This document shows, one piece after another, positions 1-12,810 of a stretch of DNA of 64,000 nt (positions within the stretch are counted from its first letter, which is position 1; every line of letters begins with the position of its first letter). The position numbers were made by a program, and so were the translations under genes. The stretch comes from Zea mays (taxonomy: Eukaryota > Streptophyta > Magnoliopsida > Poales > Poaceae): the NCBI RefSeq assembly GCF_902167145.1, contig NC_050100.1:202405974-202469973 (forward strand), read 5' to 3'. Below the pieces are notes generated by a model. That model saw only the letters and a program-made list of their open reading frames with translations, was not told the DNA's origin and did not search any database.

Positions 1-2206
1 CATGGCTATTTTCGACAAAAATGGGGGTTGTGTGGCCATTGATATTCGACCAAAGGCTCATACACCTCACTACACATGTTTCCTTTCCATAGATCACATT
101 CTTGGATTTATGGTGGAGACCATTTCTTGGTCAAAAATCCGTAGGTGTTAGCGTTCAGTGTCATTGAAAATGGTTGTTCATGGCTATTTTCGACAAAAAT
201 GGGGTTTGTGTGGCCATTGATCATCGACCAGAGGCTCGTACACTTCACCCCACATATGTTTTCTTGCCATAGATCACATTCTTGGATTTCTGGTGGGGAC
301 CATTTCTTGGTCAAAATTTCGTTGGTGTTAGCCTTCGGTATTATTGAAAATGGTCGTTCATGGCTATTTTTGACAAAAATGGGGGTTGTGTGGCCATTTA
401 TCATCGACCAGAGGCTCATACACCTCACCCCACATATGTTTCCTTGCCATAGATCACATTCTTGGATTTCTGGTGGAGACCATTTCATGGTAAAAAATCC
501 GTAGGTGTTAGCCTCTGGTATTATTGAAAATGGTCGTTCATGGCTATTTTCATCAAAAATGGGTGTTGTGTGGCCATTTATCATTGACCAGAGGCTCGTA
601 CACCTCACCCCACATATGTTTCCTTGCCATAGATCATATTCTTGGATTTCTGGTGGAGACCATTTCTTGGTCAAAAATTCGTACGTGTTAGCCTTCGGTA
701 TTATTGAAAATGGTCGTTCATGGCTATTTTCGACAAAATGGGGGTTGTGTGGCCATTGATTATCGACCAGAGGCTCGTACACCTCACCCCACATATGTTT
801 CCTTGCCATAGATCACATTCTTGGATTTCTGGTGGAGACCATTTCTTGGGCAAAAATCCGAATGTGTTAGCCTTCGGTATTTTTGAATATGGTCATTCAT
901 GGCTATTTTCGACAAAAATGGGGGTTGTGTGGCCATTGATCTTCGACCAGAGGCTCATACACCTCACTACACATATGTTTCCTTGCCATAGATCAAATTC
1001 TTGGATTTATAGTGGAGACCATTTCTTGGTCAAAAATCCATAGGTGTTAGCCTTCAGTGTCATTGAAAATGGTCGTTCATGGTTATTTTCGACAAAAATG
1101 GGGGTTGTGTGGCCATTGATCATCGACCAGAGGCTCGTACACTTCACCCCACATATGTTTTCTTGCCATAGATCACATTCTTGGATTTCTGGTGGAGACC
1201 ATTTCTTGGTCAAAAATCTGTTTGTGTTAGCCATCGGTATTATTGAAAATGGTCGTTCATGGCTATTTTCGACTGAAATGGGGGTTGTGTGGCCATTTAT
1301 CATCGACCAGAGACTCGTACACCTCACCCCACATATGTTTCCTTTCCATAGATCACATTCTTGGATATCTGGTGGAGACCATTTCTTGGTCAAAAATCCG
1401 AACGTGTTAGCCTTCGGTATTATTGAAAATGGCCATTCATGGCTATTTTCGACAAAAATGGGGGTTGTGTGGCCATTGATCATCGACCAAGGGCTCGTAC
1501 ACCTCACCCCACATATGTTTCCTTGCCATAGATCACATTCTTTGATTTTTGGTGGAGACCATTTTTTGGTAAAAAATCCGAATGTGTTAGCCTTCGGAAC
1601 TATTGAAAATGGTCGTTCATGGCTATTTTCGATAAAAATGGGGGTTGTGTGGCCATTGATATTGGACCAGAGGCTCATACACCTCACTACACATATGTTT
1701 CCTTGCCATAGATCACATTCTTGGATTTATGGTGGAGACCATTTCTTGGTCAAAAATCCGTAGGTGTTAGCCTTCAGTGTCATTGAAAATGGTCGTTCAT
1801 GGCTATTTTCGACAAAAATTAGGGTTGTGTGGCCATTGATCGTCGACCAGAGGCTCATACACCTCACCCCACATATGTTTCCTTGCCGTAGATCACATTC
1901 TTGGATTTCTGGTGGAGACCATTTCTTGGTCAAAAATCCGTAGGTGTTAGCCTTCGGTATTATTGAAAATGGTCGTTCATGGCTATTTTCGAAAAAAATG
2001 GGGGTTGTCTGGCCATTGATCATCGACCAGAGGCTCATACACCTCACCCCACATATGTTTCCTTGCCATAGATCACATTCTTGGATTTCTGGTGGAGACC
2101 ATTTCTTGGTCAAAAATCCGTAGGTGTTAGCCTCTAGTATTATTGAAAATGGTCGCTCATGGCAATTTTCATAAAAAATGGGGGTTGTGTGGCCATTTAT
2201 CATCGA

Positions 2207-5200
2207 CTAGAGGCTCATAAACCTCACCCTACATATGTTTCCTTGCCATAGATCACATTCTTGGATTTCTGGTGGAGACCATTTCTTGGTCAAAAACTCG
2301 TACGTGTTAGCCTTCGGTATTATTGAAAATGGTCGTTCATGGCTATTTTCGGCAAAATGGGGGTTGTGTGGCCATTGATCATCGACCAAAGGCTCGTACA
2401 CCTCACCCCAAATATGTTTCCTTGCCATAGATCACATTCTTGGATTTCTGGTGGAGATCATTTCTTGGGCAAAAATCTGAATGTGTTAGCCTTTGGTATT
2501 TTCGAAAATGGTCATTCATGGCTATTTTCGACAAAAATGGGGGTTGTGTGGCCATTGATCTTCGACCAGAGGCTCATACACCTCACTACACATATGTTTC
2601 CTTGCCATAGATCACATTCTTGGATTTATGGTGGAGACCATTTCTTGGTCAAAAATCCGTAGGTGTTAGCCTTTAGTGTCATTAAAAATGGTCGTTCATG
2701 GCTATTTTCGACAAAAATTAGGGTTGTGTGTCCATTGATCGTCAACCAGAGGCTCATACACCTCACCCCACATATGTTTCCTTGCCGTAGATCACATTCT
2801 TGGATTTCTGGTGGAGACCATTTCTTGGTCAAAAATCCGTAGGTGTTAGCCTTCGGTATTATTGAAAATGGTTGTTCATGGCTATTTTCGACAAAAATGG
2901 GGGTTGTGTGGCCATTGATCATCGACCAGAGGCTCATACACCTCACCCCACATATGTTTCCTTACCATAGTTCACATTCTTGGATTTCTAGTGGAGACCA
3001 TTTCTTGGTCAAAAATCCGTAGGTGTTAGCCTCTAGTATTATTGAAAATGGTCGTCGCTCATGGCTATTTTCATAAAAAATGGGGGTTGTGTGGCCATTC
3101 ATCATAGACTAGAGGCTCATAAACATCACCCCACATATGTTTCCTTGCCATAGATCACATTCTTGGATTTCTGGTGGAGACCATTTCTTGGTCAAAAACT
3201 CGTACGTGTTAGCCTTCGGTATTATTGAAAATGGTCGTTCATGGCTATTTTCGGCAAAATGGGGGTTGTGTGGCCATTGATCATCGACCAGAGGCTCATA
3301 CACCTCACCCCACATATGTTTCCTTACCATAGTTCACATTCTTGGATTTCTAGTGGAGACCATTTCTTGGTCAAAAATCCGTAGGTGTTAGCCTCTAGTA
3401 TTATTGAAAATGGTCGCTCATGGCTATTTCCATAAAAAATGGGGGTTGTGTGGCCATTCATCATAGACTAGAGGCTCATAAACATCACCCCACATATGTT
3501 TCCTTGCCATAGATCACATTCTTGGATTTCTGGTGGAGACCATTTCTTGGTCAAAAACTCGTACGTGTTAGCCTTCGGTATTATTGAAAATGGTCGTTAA
3601 TGGCTATTTTCGGCAAAATGGGGGTTGTGTGGCCATTCATCATAGACTAGAGGCTCATAAACCTCACCCCACATATGTTTCCTTGCCATAGATCACATTC
3701 TTGGATTTCTGGTGGAGACCATTTCTTGGTCAAAAACTCGTACGTGTTAGCCTTCGGTATTATTGAAAATGGTCGTTCATGGCTATTTTCGGCAAAATGG
3801 GGTTGTGTGGCCATTGATCATCGACCAGAGGCTCGTACACCTCACCCCACATATGTTTCCTTGGCATAGATCACATTCTTGGATTTCTGGTGGAGATCAT
3901 TTCTTGGGCAAAAATCTGAATGTGTTAGCCTTTGGTATTTTCGAAAATGGTCATTCATGGCTATTTTCGACAAAAATGGGGGTTGTGTGGCCATTGATCT
4001 TCGACCAGAGGCTCATACACCTCACTACACATATGTTTCCTTGCCATAGATCACATTCTTGGATTTATGGTGGAGACCATTTCTTGGTCAAAAATCCGTA
4101 GGTGTTAGCCTTTAGTGTCATTAAAAATGGTCGTTCATGGATATTTTCGACAAAAATTAGGGTTGTGTGGCCATTGATCGTCAACCAGAGGCTCATACAC
4201 CTCACCCCACATATGTTTCCTTGCCGTAGATCACATTCTTGGATTTCTGGTGGAGACCATTTCTTGGTCAAAAATCCGTAGGTGTTAGCCTTCGGTATTA
4301 TTGAAAATGGTTGTTCATGGCTATTTTCGACAAAAATGGGGGTTGTGTGGCCATTGATCATCGACCAGAGGCTCATACACCTCACCCCACATATGTTTCC
4401 TTACCATAGTTCACATTCTTGGATTTCTAGTGGAGACCATTTCTTGGTCAAAAATCCGTAGGTGTTAGCCTCTAGTATTATTGAAAATGGTCGCTCATGG
4501 CAATTTTCATAAAAAATGGAGGTTGTGTGGCCATTTATCATCGACTAGAGGCTCATAAACCTCACCCCACATATGTTTCCTTGCCATAGATCACATTCTT
4601 GGATTTCTGGTGGAGACCATTTCTTGGTCAAAAACTCGTACGTGTTAGCCTTCAGTATTATTGAAAATGGTCGTTCATGGCTATTTTCGGCAAAATGGGG
4701 GTTGTGTGGCCATTGATCATCGACCAGAGGCTCGTACACCTCACCCCACATATGTTTCCTTGCCATAGATCACATTCTTGGATTTCTGGTGGAGATCATT
4801 TCTTGGGCAAAAATCTGAATGTGTTAGCCTTTGGTATTTTCGAAAATGGTCATTCATGGCTATTTTCGACAAAAATGGGGGTTGTGTGGCCATTGATCTT
4901 CGACCATAGGCTCATACACCTCACTACACATATGTTTCCTTGCCATAGATCACATTCTTGGATTTATGGTGGAGACCATTTCTTGGTCAAAAATCCGTAG
5001 GTGTTAGCCTTTAGTGTCATTAAAAATGGTCGTTCATGGCTATTTTCGACAAAAATTAGGGTTGTGTGGCCATTGATCGTCAACCAGAGACTCATACACC
5101 TCACCCCACATATGTTTCCTTGCCGTAGATCACATTCTTGGATTTCTGGTGGAGACCATTTCTTGGTCAAAAATCCGTAGGTGTTAGCCTTCGGTATTAT

Positions 5201-6770
5201 TGAAAATGGTTGTTCATGGCTATTTTCGACAAAAATGGGGGTTGTGTGGCCATTGATCATCGACCAGAGGCTCATACACCTCACCCCACATATGTTTCCT
5301 TACCATAGTTCACATTCTTGGATTTCTAGTGGAGACCATTTCTTGGTCAAAAATCCGTAGGTGTTAGCCTCTAGTATTATTGAAAATGGTCGCTCATGGC
5401 TATTTTCATAAAAAATGGGGGTTGTGTGGCCATTCATCATAGACTAGAGGCTCATAAACATCACCCCACATATGTTTCCTTGCCATAGATCACATTCTTG
5501 GATTTCTGGTGGAGACCATTTCATGGTCAAAAACTCGTACGTGTTAGCCTTCGGTATTATTGAAAATGGTCGTTCATGGCTATTTTCGACAAAATGGGGG
5601 TTGTGAGGCCATTGATCATCGACCAGAGGCTCGTACACCTCACCCCACATATGTTTCCTTGCCATAGATCACATTCTTGGATTTCTGGTGGAGACCATTT
5701 CTTGGGCAAAAATCCGAATGTGTTAGCCTTTGGTATTTTTGAAAATGGTCATTCATGGCTATTTTCGACAAAAATGGGGGTTGTGTGGCCATTGATCTTC
5801 GACCAGAGGCTCATACACCTCACTACACATATGTTTCCTTTTCATAGATCACATTCTTGGATTTATGGTGGAAACCATTTCTTGGTCAAAAATCCGTAGG
5901 TGTTAGCCTTCAGTGTCATTGAAAATGGTCGTTCATGGCTATTTTCGACAAAAAATTAGGGTAGTGTGGCCATTGATCGTCGACCAGAGGCTCATACACC
6001 TCACCCCACATATGTTTCCTTGCTGTAGATCACATTCTTGGATTTCTGGTGGAGACCATTTCTTGGTCAAAAATCCGTAGGTGTTAGCCTTCGGTATTAT
6101 TGAAAATGGTTGTTCATGGCTATTTTCGACAAAAATGGGGGCTGTGTGGCCATTGATCATCGACCAGAGGCTCATACACCTCACCCCACATATGTTTCCT
6201 TGCCATAGATCACATTCTTGGATTTCTAGTGGAGACCATTTCTTGGTCAAAAATCCGTAAGTGTTAGCCTCTAGTATTATTGACAATGGTCGCTCATGGC
6301 TATTTTCATAAAAAATGGGGGTTGTGTGGCCATTTATCATCGACTAGAGGCTCATAAACCTCACCCCATATATGTTTCCTTGCCATAGATCAGATTCTTG
6401 GATTTCTGGAGGAGACCATTTCTTGGTCAAAAACTCGTACGTGTTAGCCTTCGGTATTTTTGAAAATGGTCGTTCATGGCTATTTTCGGCAAAATGGGGG
6501 TTGTGTGGCCATTGATCATCGACCAGAGGCTCGTACACCTCACCCCACATATGTTTCCTTGCCATAGCTCATATTCTTGGATTTCTGGTGGAGACCATTT
6601 CTTGGGCAAAAATCCGAATGTGTTAGCCTTTGGTATTTTTGAAAATGGTCATTCATGGCTATTTTCGACAAAAATGGGGGTTGTGTGGCCATTGATCTTT
6701 GACCAGAGGCTCATACACCTCACTACACATATGTTTCCTTGCCATATATCACATTCTTAGATTTATGGTG
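2207..6770 (+). repeat. 5-monomer higher-order repeat, period ~899 bp
   Basis: A diagnostic monomer with 'cggcaaaatgggg' (one A shorter than usual) occurs at 2351, 3253, 4689 and 6488, with a sister form 'cgacaaaatgggg' at 5588. Spacings of 898-902 bp correspond to five monomers. Each unit also has, in order, a 'gggcaaaaat' monomer with 'tattttcgaaaatgg' or 'tatttttgaaaatgg', a 'cactacacatatg' monomer with 'ttggatttatgg', a 'caaaaattagggttgtg' monomer and a 'cataaaaaatggggg' monomer. Two additional marker copies at 3612 and 3791 belong to a rearranged unit. A related 5-mer occurs at 56017-56915. Confidence 0.92.
3240..3800 (+). repeat. Rearranged 5-mer unit with chimeric monomers
   Basis: The marker 'cggcaaaatgggg' at 3253 is followed directly by downstream sequence of a different monomer type ('ccttaccatagttcac'). 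At 3612 the same marker is followed by 'cattcatcatagactag', which normally follows 'cataaaaaatggggg'. At 3791 the usual downstream sequence returns. Marker spacings of 359 and 179 bp replace the expected ~899. This is best read as unequal exchange joining within monomers, leaving eight monomers between two regular copies instead of five. A nearby 3-bp insertion (around 3050) explains one 902-bp spacing. Confidence 0.85.
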
Positions 6771-8409
6771 GAGACCATTCTTGGTCAGAAATCCATAGGT
6801 GTTAGCGTTTAGTGTCATTGAAAATGGTCGTTCATGGCTATTTTCGACAAAAATGGGGGTTGTGTGGCCATTTATCATCGACCAGAGGATCGTACACTTC
6901 ACCCCACATATGTTTTCTTTCCATAGATCACATTCTTGGATTTCTGGAGGAGACCATTCCTTGGTCAAAAATCTGTTGGTGTTAGCCTTCGGTATTATTG
7001 AAAATGGTCGTTCATGGCTATTTTCGACTAAAATGGGGCTTGTGTGGCCATTTATCATCGACCAGAGGCTCGTGCAATTCACCCCACATATGTTTCCTTG
7101 CCATAGATCACATTCTTGGATTTCCGGTGGAGACCATTTCTTGGTAAAAAATCGGTACGTGTTAGCCTTCGGTATTATTGAATATGGTCATTCATGGCTA
7201 TTTTCGACAAAAAATGGGGGTTGTGTGGCCATTGATCATCGACCAGAGGCTCGTAAACCTCACCCCACATATGTTTCCTAGCCATAGATCACATTCTTTG
7301 ATTTCTGGTGGAGACCATTTCTTGGTCAAAAATCTGAATGTTTTAGCCTTCGGTACTATTGAAAATGGTCGTTCATGGCTATTTTCGACAAAAATGGGGG
7401 TTGTGTGGCCATTGATATTCGACCAAAGGCTCATACACCTCACTACACATATGTTTCCTTGCCATAGATCACATTCTTGGATTTATTGTGGAGACCATTT
7501 CTTGGTCAAAAATCCGTAGGTGTTAGCCTTCAGTGTCATTGAAAATGGTCGTTCATGGCTAGTTTCGACAAAAATGGGGTTTGTGTGGCCATTGATCATC
7601 GACCAAAGGCTCGTACACTTCACCCCACATATGTTTTCTTGCCAGAGATCACAATCTAGGATTTCTGGTGGAGACCATTTCTTGGTCAAAAATCCGTTGG
7701 TGTTAGCCTTTGGTATTATTGAAAATGGTCGTTCATGGCTATTTTCGACTAAAATGGGGGTTGTGTGGCTATTTATCATTGACCAGAGGCTCATACACCT
7801 CACCCCACATATGTTTCCTTTTCATAGATCACATTCTTGGATTTCTGGTGGAGACCATTTCTTGGTCAAAAATCCATACGTGTTAGCCTTCGGTATTATT
7901 GAAAATGGTCATTCATGGCTATTTTCGACAAAAATGGGCGTTGTGTGGCCAATGATCATCAACCAGAGGCTCGTAAACCTCACCCCACATATGTTTCCTT
8001 GCCATAGATCACATTCTTTGATTTCTGGTGGAGACCATTTTTTGGTCAAAAATCCGAATGTGTTAGCCTTCAGTGTCATTGAAAATGGTCGTTCATGTCT
8101 ATTTTTGACAAAAATTAGGGTTGTGTGGCCATTGATCATCGACCAGAGGCTCGTACACCTCAACCCACATATGTTTCCTTGCCATAGATCACATTCTTGG
8201 ATTTATGGTGGAGACCATTTTTTGGTCAAAAATCCGTAGTTGTTAGCCTTCGGTGTCATTGAAAATGGTTGTTCATGGCTATTTTCGACAAAAATAGGGG
8301 TTGTGTGGCCATTGATCATCGACTAGAGGCTCGTACACCTCACCCCACATATGTTTATTTGCCGTAGATCACATTCTTGGATTTCTGGTGGAGACCATTT
8401 CTTGGTCAA

Positions 8410-11400
8410 AAATCCGTAGGTGTTAGCCTTCGGTATTATTGAAAATGGTCGTTCATGGCTATTTTCGACAAAAATGGGGCTTGTGTGGCCATTGATCATC
8501 GACCGGAGGCTCATACACCTCACCCCACATATGTTTCCTTGCCATAGATCACATTCTTGGATTTCTGGTGGAGACCATTTCTTAGTCAAAAATCCGTAGG
8601 TGTTAGCCTCTAGTATTATTGAAAATGGTCGCTCATGGCTATTTTCATCAAAAATGGGGGTTGTGTGGCCATCTATCATCGACTAGAGGCTCGTAAACCT
8701 CACCCACATATGTTTCCTTTCCATAGATCACATTCTTGGATTTCTGGTGGAGACCATTTCTTGGTCAAAAATTCGAACGTGTTAGCCTTCGGTATTATTG
8801 AAAATGGTCGTTCATGGCTATTTTCGACAAAATGGGGGTTGTGTGGCCATTGATCATCGACCAGAGGCTCATACACCTCACCCCACATATGTTTCCTTGC
8901 CATAGATCACATTCTTGGATTTCTGGTGGAGACCATTTCTTGAGAAAAAAATCCGAATGTGTTAGCCTTCTGTATTTTTGAAAATGGTCATTCATGGCTA
9001 TTTTCGACAAAAATGGGGGTTGTGTGGCCATTGATCTTCGACCAGAGGCTCATACACCTCACTACACATATGTTTCCTTGCCATAGATCACATTCTTGGA
9101 TTTATGGTGCAGACCATTTCTTGGTCAGAAATCCATAGGTGTTAGCCTTTAGTGTCATTGAAAATGGTCGTTCATGGCTATTTTCGACAAAAATGGGGGT
9201 TGTGTGGCCATTGATCATCGACCAGAGGCTCGTACACTTCACCCCACATATGTTTTCTTGCCATAGATCACATTCTTGGATTTCTGGAGGAGACCATTTC
9301 TTGGTCAAAAATTTGTTGGTGTTAGCCTTCGGTATTATTGAAAATGGTCGTTCATGGCTATTTTCGACTAAAATGGGGGTTGTGTGGCCATTTATCATCA
9401 ACCAGAGGCTCGTACAATTCACCCCACATATGTTTCCTTGCCATAGATCACATTCTTGGATTTCTGGTGGAGACCATTTCTTAGTCAAAAATCCGTAGGT
9501 GTTAGCCTCTAGTATTATTGAAAATGGTCGCTCATGGCTATTTTCATCAAAAATGGTGGTTGTGTGGCCATCTATCATCGACCAGAGGCTCGTAAACTTC
9601 ACCCACATATGTTTCCTTGCCATAGATCACATTCTTGGATTTCTGGTGGAGACCATTTCTTGGTCAAAAATCCATAGGTGTTAGCCTTCAGTGTCATTGA
9701 AAATGGTCGTTCATGGCTATTTTTGACAAAAATGTGGGTTGTGTGGCCATTGATCATCGACCAGAGGCTCGTACACTTCACCCCACATATGTTTTCTTGC
9801 CATAGATCACATTCTTGGATTTTTAGAGGAGACCATTTCTTGGTCAAAAATCTGTTGGTGTTAGCCTTCGGTATTATTGAAAATGGTCGTTCATGGCTAT
9901 TTTTGACTAAAATGGGGGTTGTGTTGCCATTTATCATCGACCGGAGGCTCGTACAATTCACCCCACATATGTTTCCTTGCCATAGATCACATTCTTGGAT
10001 TTCTGGTGGAGACCATTTCTTGGTCGAAAATTCGTACGTGTTAGCTTTCGGTATTATTCGAAATGGTCATTCATGGCTATTTTCGACACAAATGGGGGTT
10101 CTGTGGCCATTGATCTTCGACCAGAGGCAAATACACCTCACTACACATATGTTTCCTTGCCATAGATCACATTCTTGGATTTATGGTGGAGACCATTTCT
10201 TGGTCAAAAATCCATAGGTGTTAGCCTTCAGTGTCATTGAAAATGGTCGTTCATGGCTATTTTCGACAAAAATGGGGGTTGTGTGGCCATTGATCATCGA
10301 CCAGAGGCTCGTACACTTCACCCCACATATGTTTTCTTGCCATAGATCAGAATCTTGGATTTCTCGTGGAGACCATTTGTTGGTCAAAAAATCGTAGGTG
10401 TTAGCCTTCAGTGTCATTGAAAATGGTCATTCATAGCTATTTTCGACAAAAATGGGGGTTGTGTCGCCATTGATCATCGACCAGAGGATCGTACACCACA
10501 CCCCACATAAGTTTCCTTGCCATATATCACATTCTTGGATTTCTGGTGGAGACCATTTCTCGGTCAAAACTCCGTAGGTGTTAGCCTTCGGTATTATTGA
10601 AAATGGTCGTTCATGGCTATTTTCGACAAAAATGGGGCTTGTGTGGCCATTGATCATCGACCAGAGGCTCATACACCTCACCCCACATATGTTTCCTTGC
10701 CATAGATCACATTCTTGGATTTCTGGTGGAGACCATTTCTTAGTCAAAAATTCGTAGGTGTTAGCCTCTAGTATTATTGAAAATGGTCGCTCATGGCTAT
10801 TTTCATCAAAAATGGGGGTTGTGTGGCCATCTATCATCGACTAGAGGCTCGTAAACTTCACCCACATATGTTTCCTTGCCATAGATCACATTCTTGGATT
10901 TCTGGTGGAGACCATTTCTTGGTCAAAAATTCGTACGTGTTAGCCTTCGGTATTATTGAAAATGGTCGTTCATGGCTATTTTTGACAAAATGGGGGTTGT
11001 GTGGCCATTGATCATCGACCAGAGGCTCATACACCTCACCCCACATATGTTTCCTTGCCATAGATCACATTCTTGGATTTCTGGTGGAGACCATTTCTTG
11101 TGAAAAAATCCGAATGTGTTAGCCTTATGTATTTTTGAAAATGGTCATTCATGGCTATTTTCGACAAAAATGAGGGTTGTGTGGCCATTGATCTTCGACC
11201 AGAGGCTCATACACCTCACTACACATATGTTTCCTTGCTATAGATCACATTCTTGGATTTATGGTGGAGACCATTTCTTGGTCAGAAATCCATAGGTGTT
11301 AGCCTTTAGTGTCATTGAAAATGGTCGTTCATGGCTATTTTCGACAAAAATGAGGGTTGTGTGGCCATTGATCATCGACCAGAGGCTCGTACACTTCACC

Positions 11401-11645
11401 CCACATATGTTTTCTTTCCATAGATCACATTCTTGGATTTCTGGAGGAGACCATTTCTTGGTGAAAAATCTGTTGGTGTTAGCCTTCGGTATTATTGAAA
11501 ATGGTCGTTCATGGCTATTTTCGACTAAAATGGGGGTTGTGTAGCCATTTATCATCAACCAGAGGCTCGTACAATTCACCCCACATATGTTTCCTTGCCA
11601 TAGATCACATTCTTGGATTTCTGGTGGAGACCATTTCTTGGTCAA
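8410..11645 (+). repeat. 12-monomer duplication, offset 2,158 bp
   Basis: Sequence from about 8410 to 9500 recurs at about 10568 to 11645 with a constant offset of 2,157-2,158 bp. Shared rare variants include 'aaaatggggcttgtg', the monomer beginning 'cctctagtattattg' with 'catcaaaaatggggg', a 'cctcacccacatatg' or 'cttcacccacatatg' word lacking two C, and the 'ggtcagaaatccatagg' monomer. Between them, 9139-9498 and the stretch from 9678 are also copies of each other at 3-monomer spacing. The order breaks at about 9500 and 11657, where different monomers follow. Confidence 0.85.
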
Positions 11646-12471
11646 AAATCCGTACGTGTTAGCCTTCGGTATTATTGAAAATGGTCATTCATGGCTATTT
11701 TCGACACAAATGGGGGTTGTGTGGCCATTGATCTTCGACCAGAGGCTCATACACCTCACTACACATATGTTTCCTTGCCATATATCACATTCTTGGATTT
11801 ATGGTGGAGACCATTTATTGGTCAAAAATCCATAGGTGTTAGCCTTCAGTGTCATTGAAAATTGTCGTTCATGGCTATTTTCGACAAAAATGGGGGTTGT
11901 GTGGCCATTGATCATCGACTAGAGGCTCGTACACTTCACCCCACATATGTTTTCTTGCCATAGATCAGAATCTTGGATTTCTCGTGGAGACCATTTGTTG
12001 GTCAAAAATTCGTAGGTGTTAGCCTTCAATGTCATTGAAAATGGTCATTCATGGCTATTTTCGACAAAAATGGGGGTTGTGTCGCCATTGATCATCGACC
12101 AGAGGATCGTACACCTCACCCCACATAAGTTTCCTTGCCATATATCACATTCTTGGATTTCTGGTGGAGACCATTTCTTGGTCAAAAATCCGTAGGTGTT
12201 AGCCTTCGGTATTATTGAAAATGGTCGTTCATGGCTATTTTCGACAAAAATGGGGGTTGTGTGGCAATTGATCATCGACCAAAGGCTCATACACCTCACC
12301 CCACATGTGTTTCCTTGCCATAGACCACATTCTTGGATTTCTGGTGGTGACCATTTCTTGGTCAAAAATCCGTAGGTGTTAGCCTTCGGTATTATTGAAA
12401 ATGGTCGTTCATGGCTATTTTTGACAAAAATGGGGGTTGTGTGGCCATTGATCATCGACCAAAGGCTCATA

Positions 12472-12490
12472 CACCTCACTCCACATTCTT
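12472..12490 (+). other. 24-bp deletion at a 4-bp microhomology
   Basis: The sequence runs 'cctcactccacattcttgg'. In intact monomers 'ccccaca' is followed by 24 bp ending in 'atcaca' before 'ttcttgg'. The 'caca' at 12482-12485 can be assigned to either side, which fits deletion by end joining at a 4-bp microhomology. Twenty-four bases is eight codons, so the surrounding open frames are not interrupted. Confidence 0.85.
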
Positions 12491-12810
12491 GGATTTCTGG
12501 TGGAGACCATTTGTTGGTCAAAAGTCCGTAGGTGTTAGCTTTCGGTATTATTGAAAATGGTCGTTCATGGCTATTTTCATCAAAAATGGGGGTTGTGTGG
12601 CCATTTATCATCGACCAGAGGCTCGTACACCTAACCCCACATATGTTTCCTTGCCATAGAGCACACTCTTGGATTTCTGGTGGAGACCATTTCTTGGTCA
12701 AAAATTCGTACGTGTTAGCCTTCGGTATTATTGAAAATGGTCGTTCATGGCTATTTTCGACAAAATGGGGGTTGTGTGGCCATTGATCATCGACCAGAGG
12801 CTCGTACACC

